From positions 1,612,001 through 1,676,000 of the forward strand of contig NZ_CP009922.3 in assembly GCF_000993785.3 (NCBI RefSeq): 64,000 nucleotides of DNA, written 5' to 3'. Position numbers and translations under genes: made by a program. The notes under the pieces were generated by a model. That model was not told the origin of the DNA. It saw only the letters and a list, made by a program, of their open reading frames with translations, and made no database searches. Source of the DNA: Streptomyces xiamenensis (GTDB lineage Bacteria > Actinomycetota > Actinomycetes > Streptomycetales > Streptomycetaceae). The stretch's first letter is position 1, and each line of letters begins with the position of its first letter. This document shows positions 43,843 through 52,352 of the stretch, piece after piece.

Positions 43843-46800
43843 TCAGTCCTCCGCGGAGGCCGACACCGACGGCGGCGCCTGCTGCTCCGCCGCCGCGGTC
43901 TTCTTCGCGGTGGAGGACTTCTTCGCCGTACCGCTCTTCTTCGCCGCGGTCTTCTTCGCCGTCGCCGTCTTCTTCGCCGTCGTCTTCTTGGCCGCGGCGG
44001 TCTTCTTCGCCGTGGTCTTCTTCGCGGCGGCCTTCTTGGTGGTCTTCTTCGCCGGTGCCGTGTGCTCCGGCTCCTCGGACCCGCCCGCCGACGCGATGAC
44101 CGTCACCGCCGCCTCCGTACCGCCCTCGGGCGACCCGGCCGGCGCGGACGCCCGGCGTACCGCCCGGCGCCGCTTGGGCGCGGGCTCCTCGGCCACGGCC
44201 GGCTCGGCAGCCGGCTGCTCCTGGGCCGGCGCCTCGGCGACCGGCTCGGAGGCCACGACCACCAGGGCCGGCGCCTCGTCCGCCACCTTCGGCGAACCGG
44301 CCGGAGCCGACGCCTTACGGGTACGGCGCCGCGGCGCGGGCTCCTCCGTCACCGGAGCCGGTGCGGCCTCCACCTCGGGCGCGGGCTCGGGCTGCCGCGG
44401 AGCCTCGGACGCCGGGACGACGGTCACCGCCTCCTCGGCGGCCTCCGCCACCGGCTTGGGGGCACCGGCGGGAGCGCTCGCCTTGCGGCTGGCCCGCCGA
44501 CGGCCGCGCGGACCACGCCGCGCCGCCTCCTCGGCCTCGGCCACACTCCCGTACAGCTCCTCGTCCGGGGTGAACGCGGCGGCCGGCTCGACCACCGGAA
44601 CGACCTCGGGCACCTTCTCCTCGCCGGCCTCCGGCAGCGGAGCGGGCACCGCCTCGGGCACCGGAGCGGCCTCGACCTCGGCCTCGGGAGCCGCGGCGGC
44701 CGCCGCCTTCTCCTTGCGCCCGGCCTTGCCGCCCTTGCCCTTCTTGCCGCCGCCACCGGACGCCGCGTGCGTGTGCGGCTGCTCCATGTGGACGATGACA
44801 CCGCGGCCGTTGCAGTGAACGCACTGCTCGGAGAAGGACTCCAGCAGCCCCTGCCCGACCCGCTTGCGGGTCATCTGCACGAGCCCCAGCGAAGTGACCT
44901 CGGCCACCTGGTGCTTGGTACGGTCCCGGCCCAGGCACTCCAGCAGCCGCCGCAGCACCAGATCCCGGTTCGACTCCAGCACCATGTCGATGAAGTCGAT
45001 CACGATGATGCCGCCGAGGTCCCGCAGCCGCAGCTGCCGCACGATCTCCTCGGCCGCCTCCAGGTTGTTCCTGGTGACGGTCTCCTCGAGGTTGCCGCCC
45101 TGACCGGTGAACCGGCCGGTGTTCACGTCGATGACGATCATGGCCTCGGTGCGGTCGATCACCAGCGAACCACCGCTGGGCAGCCAGACCTTGCGGTCCA
45201 GCGCCTTCATCAGCTGCTCGTCGATCCGGTAGGTGGCGAAGACATCCACCTCCGAGGTCCACCGCTGCAGCCGCTCGGACAGGTCCGGCGCCACCTGCGA
45301 GACGTAGCCGTGGATGGTCCCCCACGCCTCGTCACCGCTGACGATCACCTTCGAGAAGTCCTCGTTGAAGATGTCGCGGACCACCCGCACGGTCATGTCG
45401 GGCTCGCCGTACAGCAGGGTCGGGGCGTTGCCCTTCTTCGCCCGCTGCTGGATCTCCTCCCACTGCGCCTGGAGCCGCTCGACATCGCGGGTCAGCTCCT
45501 CCTCGCTGGCGCCCTCGGCGGCGGTGCGCACGATGACGCCCGCGTCCTCGGGAAGGATCTTCTTGAGGATCTGCTTCAGCCGCGCCCGCTCGGTGTCCGG
45601 CAGCTTGCGGCTGATCCCGGTCATCGACCCCTCGGGCACGTACACCAGGTACCGGCCGGGCAGGGAGATCTGGCTGGTCAGCCGGGCTCCCTTGTGCCCG
45701 ATCGGGTCCTTGGTGACCTGGACGAGGACGGGCTGGCCCGACTTCAGGGCGGCCTCGATGCGGCGCGGGCCGTTGCCGAGCCCCAGGGACTCGAAGTTGA
45801 CCTCACCGGCGTACAGCACCGCGTTGCGGCCCTTGCCGATGTCGACGAACGCCGCCTCCATCGAGGGCAGCACGTTCTGCACCTTGCCGAGGTAGACGTT
45901 GCCGACGTAGCTGGAGGACTGCTCCTTGTTCACGAAGTGCTCGACGAGGACGTTGTCCTCCAGCACCCCGATCTGGGTGCGGTCGCCCTGCTGGCGCACC
46001 ACCATGACCCGTTCGACGGCCTCGCGGCGCGCCAGGAACTCGGCCTCGGTGATGATCGGCACCCGCCGACGGCCCTGCTCACGGCCTTCGCGGCGGCGCT
46101 GCTTCTTGGCCTCCAGACGGGTGGAGCCCTTGATGGACTGCACGCCGTCGCCGCTCTCGGTGGGCTCGTGGTCCTTCTTCTTGCGGGGCTCGCGGACCTT
46201 GATCACCGTGCGCTCGGGGTCGTCGGCGCCCGAACCGCCGGCCTCGCCGGACTCCTCGGTGCGGCGACGGCGACGGCGGCGGCGACGGGAGGACCCGGAA
46301 CCGGAACCGGACTCGTCCTCCTCCGCTTCGGTCTCAGCCTCGCGCTCGGGCTCGGCCGGGACCTCGGGCTCGGTCTCCCGCTCGGCCCGGGGGGTCTCGG
46401 CGGGCTCCGCCGGGGCCTCCTCGGTGTCGTCCTCGGTCTCGGCGGCACGCTCGGCGCTCTCGCCCCGCCGCCTGCGGCGCCCACCACGACGCCGACGGCG
46501 CGAGGGCCGCTCGCTCTCCTCGGAGGTCTCGACCTCCTCGTTCTCCTCGCCGACGGCATCCAGCTCGTCCTCGGGTTCGGCGTCGGCCTCGGCCAGCGCC
46601 GCCGCCGCCTCGGCGGCGGCCCGCTCGGGCGTCTGGAACATCGGCGGCTGGAAGACCGGCGGCTGGAACACGGCGGTCGCCGGCACCGGCACGGCCGGCG
46701 GCATCGGCTCCGACTCGCTCCCCGCTCGGTCCTCAGTCACAGACTTCCTGGCCTTTCCTTCGTCAGTGGAGGTGGAAGCGGCCCGGGTGGCCCGCCGGCG

Positions 46801-48672
46801 CCGTCGCGGCGCGGTGGCGTCCTCGTCGGGCCGGTTCACGTCAGCCTCTTCCGAAGTGCCACGCGTCGCACGGCGACGCGGGCGGGCGGCCTCGTCCTCG
46901 CCCTGGTTCGCCGCGTCCGCGACGGCGGGGGCGGCCGGCGCGGTGGCGGCACGGGTGGCGCGGCGCCGCTGACGCGGGCCGGAGGTCTCCTCGGCGGCGC
47001 TGTCACCCGACTCGACCGGAGCGTCCTGCGCGGCGGCCTCGAACGTCGCCTCAGGTGCAGCCGCGGCACGCGTCGCCCGTCGGCGTCCACGGGGAGCCGC
47101 GGTCTCGTCAGCGGCGGCGGCAGCGGTGTCGGCCGGCATGTCGGCGGCGGCGGTACGGGTGGCGCGGCGACGCTGACGCGGCGCGGACGCCTCCTCGGCC
47201 ACGGCCTCACCGGACTCCACCGGAGTCTCCTGCGCGGCGGCCTCGAACGTCGCCTCAGGGGCCGACGCGGCACGCGTCGCACGCCGACGCTGACGCGGCG
47301 CGGGCGCCTCCTCGGCGGCGGCAGCGGACTCGGCCGGTACGTCGGCGGGCGCGGTCGCACGCCGGCGCCCACGCGGCGCGGCGGCCTCGTCGGCGCTGTC
47401 ACCCGACGCCGCCGGAGCGTCCTGCGCACCGGCGGGGGACGCGAAGGTCGCCTCGGGAGCGGACGCGGGGCGGGTGGCACGGCGGCGGCGGCGCGGCGCG
47501 GCGGCCGGCTCGTCCTGGCTGTCGGTCCCGGTCACGGGCTGTGCTTCCGGCGCCGGGGTGGGCGCGGGCTCGGCGGCGCTGTCCTCGGCATCGGTCCGGT
47601 GCGTCTCCTCGGCGGGGACCGCCGGCGCCGACGCGACGCGCGTCGCACGGCGACGCTGACGCGGGGCGGCGGCCTTCTCCTCGGCGGCACCGGCGTCCGG
47701 GGTGCTCTCACCGGAGCCGCCCGCACGGCGGCGGCCACGCGGCGCGCTCGTCTCATCTGCGGCGCTGCCGGACGCGGGGCTCGTCCCGGTCGCGGCGGTG
47801 TCGCTGTCCGCCGGCGCGGGGGCCTGGCTCTCCCGGGCACCGGCCTCGGCGACCGCCGGGGCGGACGCGACGCGCGTCGCACGACGCCGCTTGCGCGGCT
47901 CGGGGGCCTGCTCGGCGGCTTCCTCCGCCGCAGCCGTCTCCACCGGGGCCGTCTCCGCCTGGGACTCGGTCGCGGATGCGGCGCGGCTCGTACGGCCCCG
48001 CCGGCGCGGCGCCGCGGGCTCGCTCTCGCCGTCGGCGGCGGGCGTGGCCTCGGTCACCTCGCTCCCGGCGGTCTCGGTGGCCGCACGCGTGGTGCGGCGA
48101 CGGGCACGCGGCGCGGCTGTCTCCTCGTCGCTCTTGGCGCCGGCCCGGCGCTGCCCCCCGGCGGCCACGGGTTCTGCGGCGGCCTCGGGGCCGGTCTCGG
48201 GGGTCGTGGTGTTCTCGGCGGCGGCCTCCGGCGCGGTCGCCGAACGGGTGGCACGCCGGCGCGCACGGGGCGCGGCGGTCTCGGTGTCACCCACCGCGTC
48301 GGCACCGGCGGTGTCGCCGGTCTCAGCGGTCGGCGCCGTGTCCGTGGCGGCGGCCGGCCGCGTCGCGCGGCGCCGCTTGCGCGGTGCGGCGGGCTCCTCA
48401 GCGGCGGAAGCAGAAGTAGAAGCGGCGGTCGCACCGCTCACCGCGGTACCGGCGGAGCCCTCACTCCCGGAAGTGCGTTCGGGACGTTCACCCGATGCGG
48501 CCGCCACCTGGGGGGCCGTCGTCTCGTTGTCCGTACCGGCCGGCGGACCCGCCGGCCGGCTCGCGGCCCGGCGCCGCCGCCGCGGGGGCAGCGTGCCGCT
48601 CGGGGTGTTCGTGTCGTCGCGGTCGCGTTCTGTCGTCACGTCCGCTTCGGCGGACTCGTGTGATGCGTGCAT
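43843..48672 (-). CDS. rne: Ribonuclease E/G with expanded repeat regions
   Basis: The 1609-residue endoribonuclease is longer than the roughly 1300-1340 residues I recall for S. coelicolor. The conserved catalytic core is at about 850-1310. It holds the S1 domain (VGNVYLGKVQNVLPSMEAAFVDIG, in parts GNVYLGKVQNVLPSMEAAF), the DNase I-like aspartates in VIDVNTGRFTG and IDFIDM, and the zinc-link CVHCNGRG. The N-terminal 700 residues contain about 16 copies of a basic APRxRRRATRxA unit spaced by acidic stretches, likely RNA- and partner-binding. The C-terminus ends in a histone-like AKKT tract. Such actinobacterial enzymes carry both long disordered arms, unlike E. coli, where the arm is only C-terminal. 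Confidence 0.93.
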   Translation of the reverse strand: MHASHESAEADVTTERDRDDTNTPSGTLPPRRRRRAASRPAGPPAGTDNETTAPQVAAASGERPERTSGSEGSAGTAVSGATAASTSASAAEEPAAPRKRRRATRPAAATDTAPTAETGDTAGADAVGDTETAAPRARRRATRSATAPEAAAENTTTPETGPEAAAEPVAAGGQRRAGAKSDEETAAPRARRRTTRAATETAGSEVTEATPAADGESEPAAPRRRGRTSRAASATESQAETAPVETAAAEEAAEQAPEPRKRRRATRVASAPAVAEAGARESQAPAPADSDTAATGTSPASGSAADETSAPRGRRRAGGSGESTPDAGAAEEKAAAPRQRRRATRVASAPAVPAEETHRTDAEDSAAEPAPTPAPEAQPVTGTDSQDEPAAAPRRRRRATRPASAPEATFASPAGAQDAPAASGDSADEAAAPRGRRRATAPADVPAESAAAAEEAPAPRQRRRATRAASAPEATFEAAAQETPVESGEAVAEEASAPRQRRRATRTAAADMPADTAAAAADETAAPRGRRRATRAAAAPEATFEAAAQDAPVESGDSAAEETSGPRQRRRATRAATAPAAPAVADAANQGEDEAARPRRRATRGTSEEADVNRPDEDATAPRRRRRATRAASTSTDEGKARKSVTEDRAGSESEPMPPAVPVPATAVFQPPVFQPPMFQTPERAAAEAAAALAEADAEPEDELDAVGEENEEVETSEESERPSRRRRRGGRRRRRGESAERAAETEDDTEEAPAEPAETPRAERETEPEVPAEPEREAETEAEEDESGSGSGSSRRRRRRRRRTEESGEAGGSGADDPERTVIKVREPRKKKDHEPTESGDGVQSIKGSTRLEAKKQRRREGREQGRRRVPIITEAEFLARREAVERVMVVRQQGDRTQIGVLEDNVLVEHFVNKEQSSSYVGNVYLGKVQNVLPSMEAAFVDIGKGRNAVLYAGEVNFESLGLGNGPRRIEAALKSGQPVLVQVTKDPIGHKGARLTSQISLPGRYLVYVPEGSMTGISRKLPDTERARLKQILKKILPEDAGVIVRTAAEGASEEELTRDVERLQAQWEEIQQRAKKGNAPTLLYGEPDMTVRVVRDIFNEDFSKVIVSGDEAWGTIHGYVSQVAPDLSERLQRWTSEVDVFATYRIDEQLMKALDRKVWLPSGGSLVIDRTEAMIVIDVNTGRFTGQGGNLEETVTRNNLEAAEEIVRQLRLRDLGGIIVIDFIDMVLESNRDLVLRRLLECLGRDRTKHQVAEVTSLGLVQMTRKRVGQGLLESFSEQCVHCNGRGVIVHMEQPHTHAASGGGGKKGKGGKAGRKEKAAAAAAPEAEVEAAPVPEAVPAPLPEAGEEKVPEVVPVVEPAAAFTPDEELYGSVAEAEEAARRGPRGRRRASRKASAPAGAPKPVAEAAEEAVTVVPASEAPRQPEPAPEVEAAPAPVTEEPAPRRRTRKASAPAGSPKVADEAPALVVVASEPVAEAPAQEQPAAEPAVAEEPAPKRRRAVRRASAPAGSPEGGTEAAVTVIASAGGSEEPEHTAPAKKTTKKAAAKKTTAKKTAAAKKTTAKKTATAKKTAAKKSGTAKKSSTAKKTAAAEQQAPPSVSASAED
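43895..44055 (-). repeat. Tandem repeats encoding a Lys/Ala/Thr (AKKT) tail
   Basis: On the plus strand the unit gtcttcttcgccg recurs about ten times, encoding runs such as AKKTTAKKTAAAKKT. This resembles the histone-H1-like tails of actinobacterial nucleic-acid-binding proteins. Confidence 0.85.
46740..48600 (-). repeat. Degenerate repeats encoding basic APRxRRRATRxA units
   Basis: About sixteen copies of a basic 12-residue unit are spaced by acidic or Ala-rich linkers of 20-60 residues in the N-terminal half of RNase E/G. Several linkers are near copies of each other, such as those around PEATFEAAAQ (three copies) and PVESGD. This suggests expansion by unequal crossing-over. Confidence 0.82.
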
Positions 48673-48879
48673 GCGGGCGGTTCTCCCGTCACGCTCCCGG
48701 GCGCCTCGCCGATGGGCGGCGGGCAGCGCCGCTCAGGAGCTGTCGTGTCGCTCGCCGGTTCCGGCCCCGTTCCCTGCGGTCCGGCTACGGCGAAAGTCTG
48801 CTGGTCGGTGCGCCTGCCGGTAACAGCCGGGCCCGAGTGGCTCCCTGGCACCATGCGGTTGGGCGGCGCGGTGACGACG

Positions 48880-49725
48880 TCACTGTCCGGTGATCTCCGG
48901 CGCCGCCGCGGCCTGCTGCCCGGCGGCCGTGGAAAGGGCGGCCATGGCAGCGTCGCGGTCAGGCGCAAACGGGTCGGTCACCGTCCCGGACTCCTCATCG
49001 AGCGGCCCCTGCGCCAGCCTCGTCACCCCAGGGGGGACCGGCGGCGCCAGGTCGGCCACAATACGAAGACCGGACAGAACGTCATCGGGTCGTACGGCAG
49101 GTGTGAGATGCCGTACTACCAGGCGCAGTATCGCACAAGGTACGGACGCGAGCGCATCGGACCCGCCGGAGGGCGAAGGGGAGGCGTACGCGTCCGTGGC
49201 TTCCAGTGCGGTCACCGCGGCTCTGGCGTCAAAAGTTCTGATGCCCTTCTTTGTTTCCCGCGACACCTCGACGGACGAAGTGGCGAGAAATACTTTTACG
49301 GCCCGCTCGGCGTCCGCCGGTTCCACGCCCTCCAGGCGCAGCTCCCAGCACGAGGCCTCCAGCCGTTCGGCGAAGCCGGAAACCCGGGCGTCGACCGCGT
49401 CGACGATGTCCAGGCCGGCCGGCAGCGACTCGTCGAGCCGCTCCTTCAACCATGCCACCTCACGCGGCGCGGCCAGCGCGATCTCCAGATACTCGGCCTC
49501 GCTGGCCGTCCCGGTCGGCGCCGCGTTCGCGTAGCTGACCTTGGGATGGGGGGTGAATCCCGCGGAGTACGCCATGGGCACTGCGGCCCGGCGCAACGCG
49601 CGCTCGAAAGCGCGCTGGAAGTCGCGGTGGCTGGTGAATCGCAGGCGGCCGCGCTTGGTGTAGCGCAGTCGTACACGCTGCACGGCGGGCGCCGGCGGCG
49701 GGCCTACGGGCTGTCGCTTGCCCAG
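48880..49725 (-). CDS. TIGR03936-type protein, partner of B12-radical SAM, possible CTG start
   Basis: The core VQRVRLRYTKRGRLRFTSHRDFQRAFERALRRA (seen in parts RLRYTKRGRLRFTSHRDFQ) and AYSAGFTPHPKVSYANAAPTG are hallmarks of the DUF2344/TIGR03936 family, which in many bacteria is fused to the C-terminus of a B12-binding radical SAM protein. The GTG at 49683 begins inside the conserved region. Upstream residues GKRQPVGPPPAPA, which I recall in homologs, read in frame from CTG 49725, preceded by GAGGGA. So the start may be CTG; if not, the protein begins at GTG 49683. The partner radical SAM gene is upstream on the same strand, separated by a GNAT gene. Confidence 0.85.
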   Translation of the reverse strand: MGKRQPVGPPPAPAVQRVRLRYTKRGRLRFTSHRDFQRAFERALRRAAVPMAYSAGFTPHPKVSYANAAPTGTASEAEYLEIALAAPREVAWLKERLDESLPAGLDIVDAVDARVSGFAERLEASCWELRLEGVEPADAERAVKVFLATSSVEVSRETKKGIRTFDARAAVTALEATDAYASPSPSGGSDALASVPCAILRLVVRHLTPAVRPDDVLSGLRIVADLAPPVPPGVTRLAQGPLDEESGTVTDPFAPDRDAAMAALSTAAGQQAAAAPEITGQ

Positions 49726-49822
49726 TGTCGTCAGTCCCTCGTTCGGTCATTGCTGCCCGGCCGCCCTGGCGGGGCGGACCGTTGTCCGCCCTCCAGGTTA
49801 CGCGCCACCCGCGCGCGCCCCG

Positions 49823-50377
49823 TTACCCCTCGTCCGGCGGACCGGTGGGGACCCAGTACCGCAGCTTCTCCGCGCGGCGGTCCTCGAAGACCCCGCCGGC
49901 CCCCTCGATCACCTTCCGCGAGCCGACATTGTCGAAATCGCAGGTCACCAGCGCCTCGTCGATGCCCAGCGCCCGCGCCCTGGGCAGCGAGGCCCGCAGC
50001 ATGGCCGTGCCGTGCCCGAGCCGCCGCGCCGAGGGGCGGACGTCGTACCCGATCAGCCCGCCCCACTCCAGCAGCCGGGGGGTCATGCGGTGCCGGATGG
50101 ACAGCCGCCCCAGGAACTCGGGGCCGTCCACCCACCACAGCACGGTGGACGGTACGAACCCGCGCGGCCGGCGCGCGTCCTCGCGCGCGTCGGCCAGCGT
50201 CTCCTCGACATAGGCGGCGAACACGGCAGCTTCCTGCCAGCGCGGCGCCCACCGGGCGATGTCCCGCCCCAGCATCGAGTTGTCGTCCACCGCGCCGCGC
50301 CCTTCGGCGCGGAACTCCTCGACCGCGGCGAGAAAGGACTCCCGTACGGTCTCGGTCGGGCGCACCAGCGCGGGCAC
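49823..50377 (-). CDS. GNAT family N-acetyltransferase
   Basis: The 184-residue protein starts at GTG 50377. It has an RxxG-type acetyl-CoA loop in SARRLGHGTAML near 118 and the strand-turn GLIGYDVRPS before it. EALVTCDFDNVGSRKVIEGAG (in parts TCDFDNVGSRKVIEGAG) follows, typical of the family. It lies three bases from the stop of the radical SAM gene and separates it from its TIGR03936 partner. Substrate unknown; the WWVDGPEFLGRLSIRH region may shape it. Confidence 0.9.
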   Translation of the reverse strand: MPALVRPTETVRESFLAAVEEFRAEGRGAVDDNSMLGRDIARWAPRWQEAAVFAAYVEETLADAREDARRPRGFVPSTVLWWVDGPEFLGRLSIRHRMTPRLLEWGGLIGYDVRPSARRLGHGTAMLRASLPRARALGIDEALVTCDFDNVGSRKVIEGAGGVFEDRRAEKLRYWVPTGPPDEG

Positions 50378-50380
50378 CGG

Positions 50381-52309
50381 CTACTTCCCGACCACGCTCA
50401 GCGGCAGCAGCTTCTTGCCGGTCGGGCCGATCTGAATGCTCGTATCCATCTGGGGGCACACCCCGCAATCGAAGCACGGAGTCCAGCGGCAGTCCTCGAC
50501 CTCGGTCTCGTCGAGCGCGTCCTGCCAGTCCTCCCAGAGCCAGTCCTTGTCCAGGCCCGAGTCCAGGTGGTCCCAGGGCAGGACCTCCTCGTAGGAGCGC
50601 TCGCGCGTGGTGTACCAGGCCACGTCCACCCCGTACTGGGGCAGCGCACGCTCGGCGCACTCCATCCACTGGTCGTAGGAGAAGTACTCGCGCCAGCCGT
50701 CGAACCGGCCGCCCGCCTCGTACACGGCGCGGATGACGGCCCCGATCCGCCGGTCGCCGCGCGACAGCAGGCCCTCGACGATTCCGGGCTTGCCGTCGTG
50801 GTAGCGGAAACCGATGGAGCGGCCGTACTTCTTGTCGCCGCGGATCTTCTCGCGCAGCTTCGCCAGCCGCGCGTCCGTCTCCTGCGCGGACAGCTGCGGC
50901 GCCCACTGGAACGGGGTGTGCGGCTTGGGGACGAAGCCGCCGATGGACACGGTGCAGCGGATGTCGTTGGAGCCGGTCACCTTGCGGCCCTCCGCGATGA
51001 CGCGGGTGGCCATGTCGGCGATCTGCAGCACGTCCTCGTCGGTCTCGGTCGGCAGCCCGCACATGAAGTAGAGCTTGACCTGCCGCCAGCCGTTCCCGTA
51101 GGCGGTGGAGACGGTCCTGATCAGGTCGTCCTCGGAGACCATCTTGTTGATGACCTTACGGATCCGCTCGCTGCCGCCCTCCGGCGCGAAGGTCAGGCCC
51201 GAGCGGCGCCCGTTGCGCGTCAGCTCGTTCGCCAGATCGATGTTGAAGGCGTCCACCCGGGTGGAGGGCAGCGACAGACCGATCTTGTCCTCTTCGTAGC
51301 GGTCGGCGAGCCCGCCCGCGACATCGGCGATCTCGCTGTGGTCGGCGGAGGAGAGCGACAGCAGCCCGACCTCCTCGAAGCCGGTCGCCTTCAGGCCCTT
51401 GTCCACCATCTCGCCGATGCCGGTGATCGACCGCTCGCGCACCGGCCGGGTAATCATCCCGGCCTGGCAAAACCGGCAGCCGCGCGTGCAGCCCCGGAAG
51501 ATCTCCACCGACATCCGCTCGTGCACGGTCTCCGCCAGCGGCACCAGCGGCTGCTTGGGGTAGGGCCACTCGTCCAGGTCCATGACGGTGTGCTTGGACA
51601 CCCTCCACGGCACCCCGGAGCGGTTGGGCACCACGCGGCCGATGCGGCCGTCCGGCAGGTACTCCACGTCGTAGAAGCCGGGGACGTACACGCCGCCGGT
51701 CTTCGCCAGCCGCAGCAGCAGTTCCTCGCGCCCGCCGGGGCGGCCCGCCGCCTTCCAGGCCCGCACGATGTCGCTGATCTCCAGCACGGCCTGCTCGCCG
51801 TCCCCGATCACCGCGCAGTCGATGAACTCCGCGATCGGCTCGGGGTTGAACGCGGCGTGCCCGCCGGCCACGACCACCGGGTGGTCCTCGGTGCGGTCGG
51901 CGGCGCGCAGCGGGATGTCCGCCAGGTCCAGCGCGGTCAGCAGGTTCGTGTAGCCCAGCTCCGTGGAGAAGGACACCCCGAACACGTCGAAGGCGCCCAC
52001 CGGCCGGTGCCCGTCGACCGTGAACTGCGGGACCCCGTGCTTGCGCATGAGCTCCTCCAGATCCGGCCACACGCTGTAGGTGCGCTCCGCGAGCACGCCC
52101 TCGCGCTCGTTGAGCACCTCGTAGAGGATCATGACGCCCTGGTTGGGCAGCCCGACCTCGTACGCGTCCGGGTACATCAGCGCCCAGCGCACGTCGCAGG
52201 CGTCCCAGTCCTTGACGGTGGAGTTCAGCTCACCGCCCACGTACTGGATCGGCTTCTGGACATGCGGAAGCAGGGCCTCCAGGCGCGGGAACACCGACTC
52301 GACAGGCAT
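50381..52309 (-). CDS. B12-binding radical SAM protein (TIGR03960 family)
   Basis: The 642-residue protein has an N-terminal cobalamin-binding-like domain and a radical SAM core with GCTRGCRFCQAG (CxxxCxxC, near residues 275-286). A long C-terminal domain contains a late cysteine set DCRWTPCFDCGVCP that could bind a second cluster. Its role is unknown in the family, though it is placed next to RNase E/G and ribosomal genes in actinobacteria and a role in tRNA or ribosome modification is suspected. Start ATG 52309. The partner subunit is encoded downstream after the GNAT gene. Confidence 0.92.
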   Translation of the reverse strand: MPVESVFPRLEALLPHVQKPIQYVGGELNSTVKDWDACDVRWALMYPDAYEVGLPNQGVMILYEVLNEREGVLAERTYSVWPDLEELMRKHGVPQFTVDGHRPVGAFDVFGVSFSTELGYTNLLTALDLADIPLRAADRTEDHPVVVAGGHAAFNPEPIAEFIDCAVIGDGEQAVLEISDIVRAWKAAGRPGGREELLLRLAKTGGVYVPGFYDVEYLPDGRIGRVVPNRSGVPWRVSKHTVMDLDEWPYPKQPLVPLAETVHERMSVEIFRGCTRGCRFCQAGMITRPVRERSITGIGEMVDKGLKATGFEEVGLLSLSSADHSEIADVAGGLADRYEEDKIGLSLPSTRVDAFNIDLANELTRNGRRSGLTFAPEGGSERIRKVINKMVSEDDLIRTVSTAYGNGWRQVKLYFMCGLPTETDEDVLQIADMATRVIAEGRKVTGSNDIRCTVSIGGFVPKPHTPFQWAPQLSAQETDARLAKLREKIRGDKKYGRSIGFRYHDGKPGIVEGLLSRGDRRIGAVIRAVYEAGGRFDGWREYFSYDQWMECAERALPQYGVDVAWYTTRERSYEEVLPWDHLDSGLDKDWLWEDWQDALDETEVEDCRWTPCFDCGVCPQMDTSIQIGPTGKKLLPLSVVGK

Positions 52310-52352
52310 GAACTCGTGTCTTTCGGAAGGGGGCTGAAACCGGCTGCCCAGG

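Noticed and set aside
46740..48600. CRISPR-like array
   Set aside because: The repeats are degenerate, in frame and code for protein units; spacers do not have constant length.
43813..48663. Plus-strand open frame of 1616 codons opposite RNase E/G
   Set aside because: Low-complexity Leu/Gly/Arg output mirrors the repeat structure of the true gene on the other strand.
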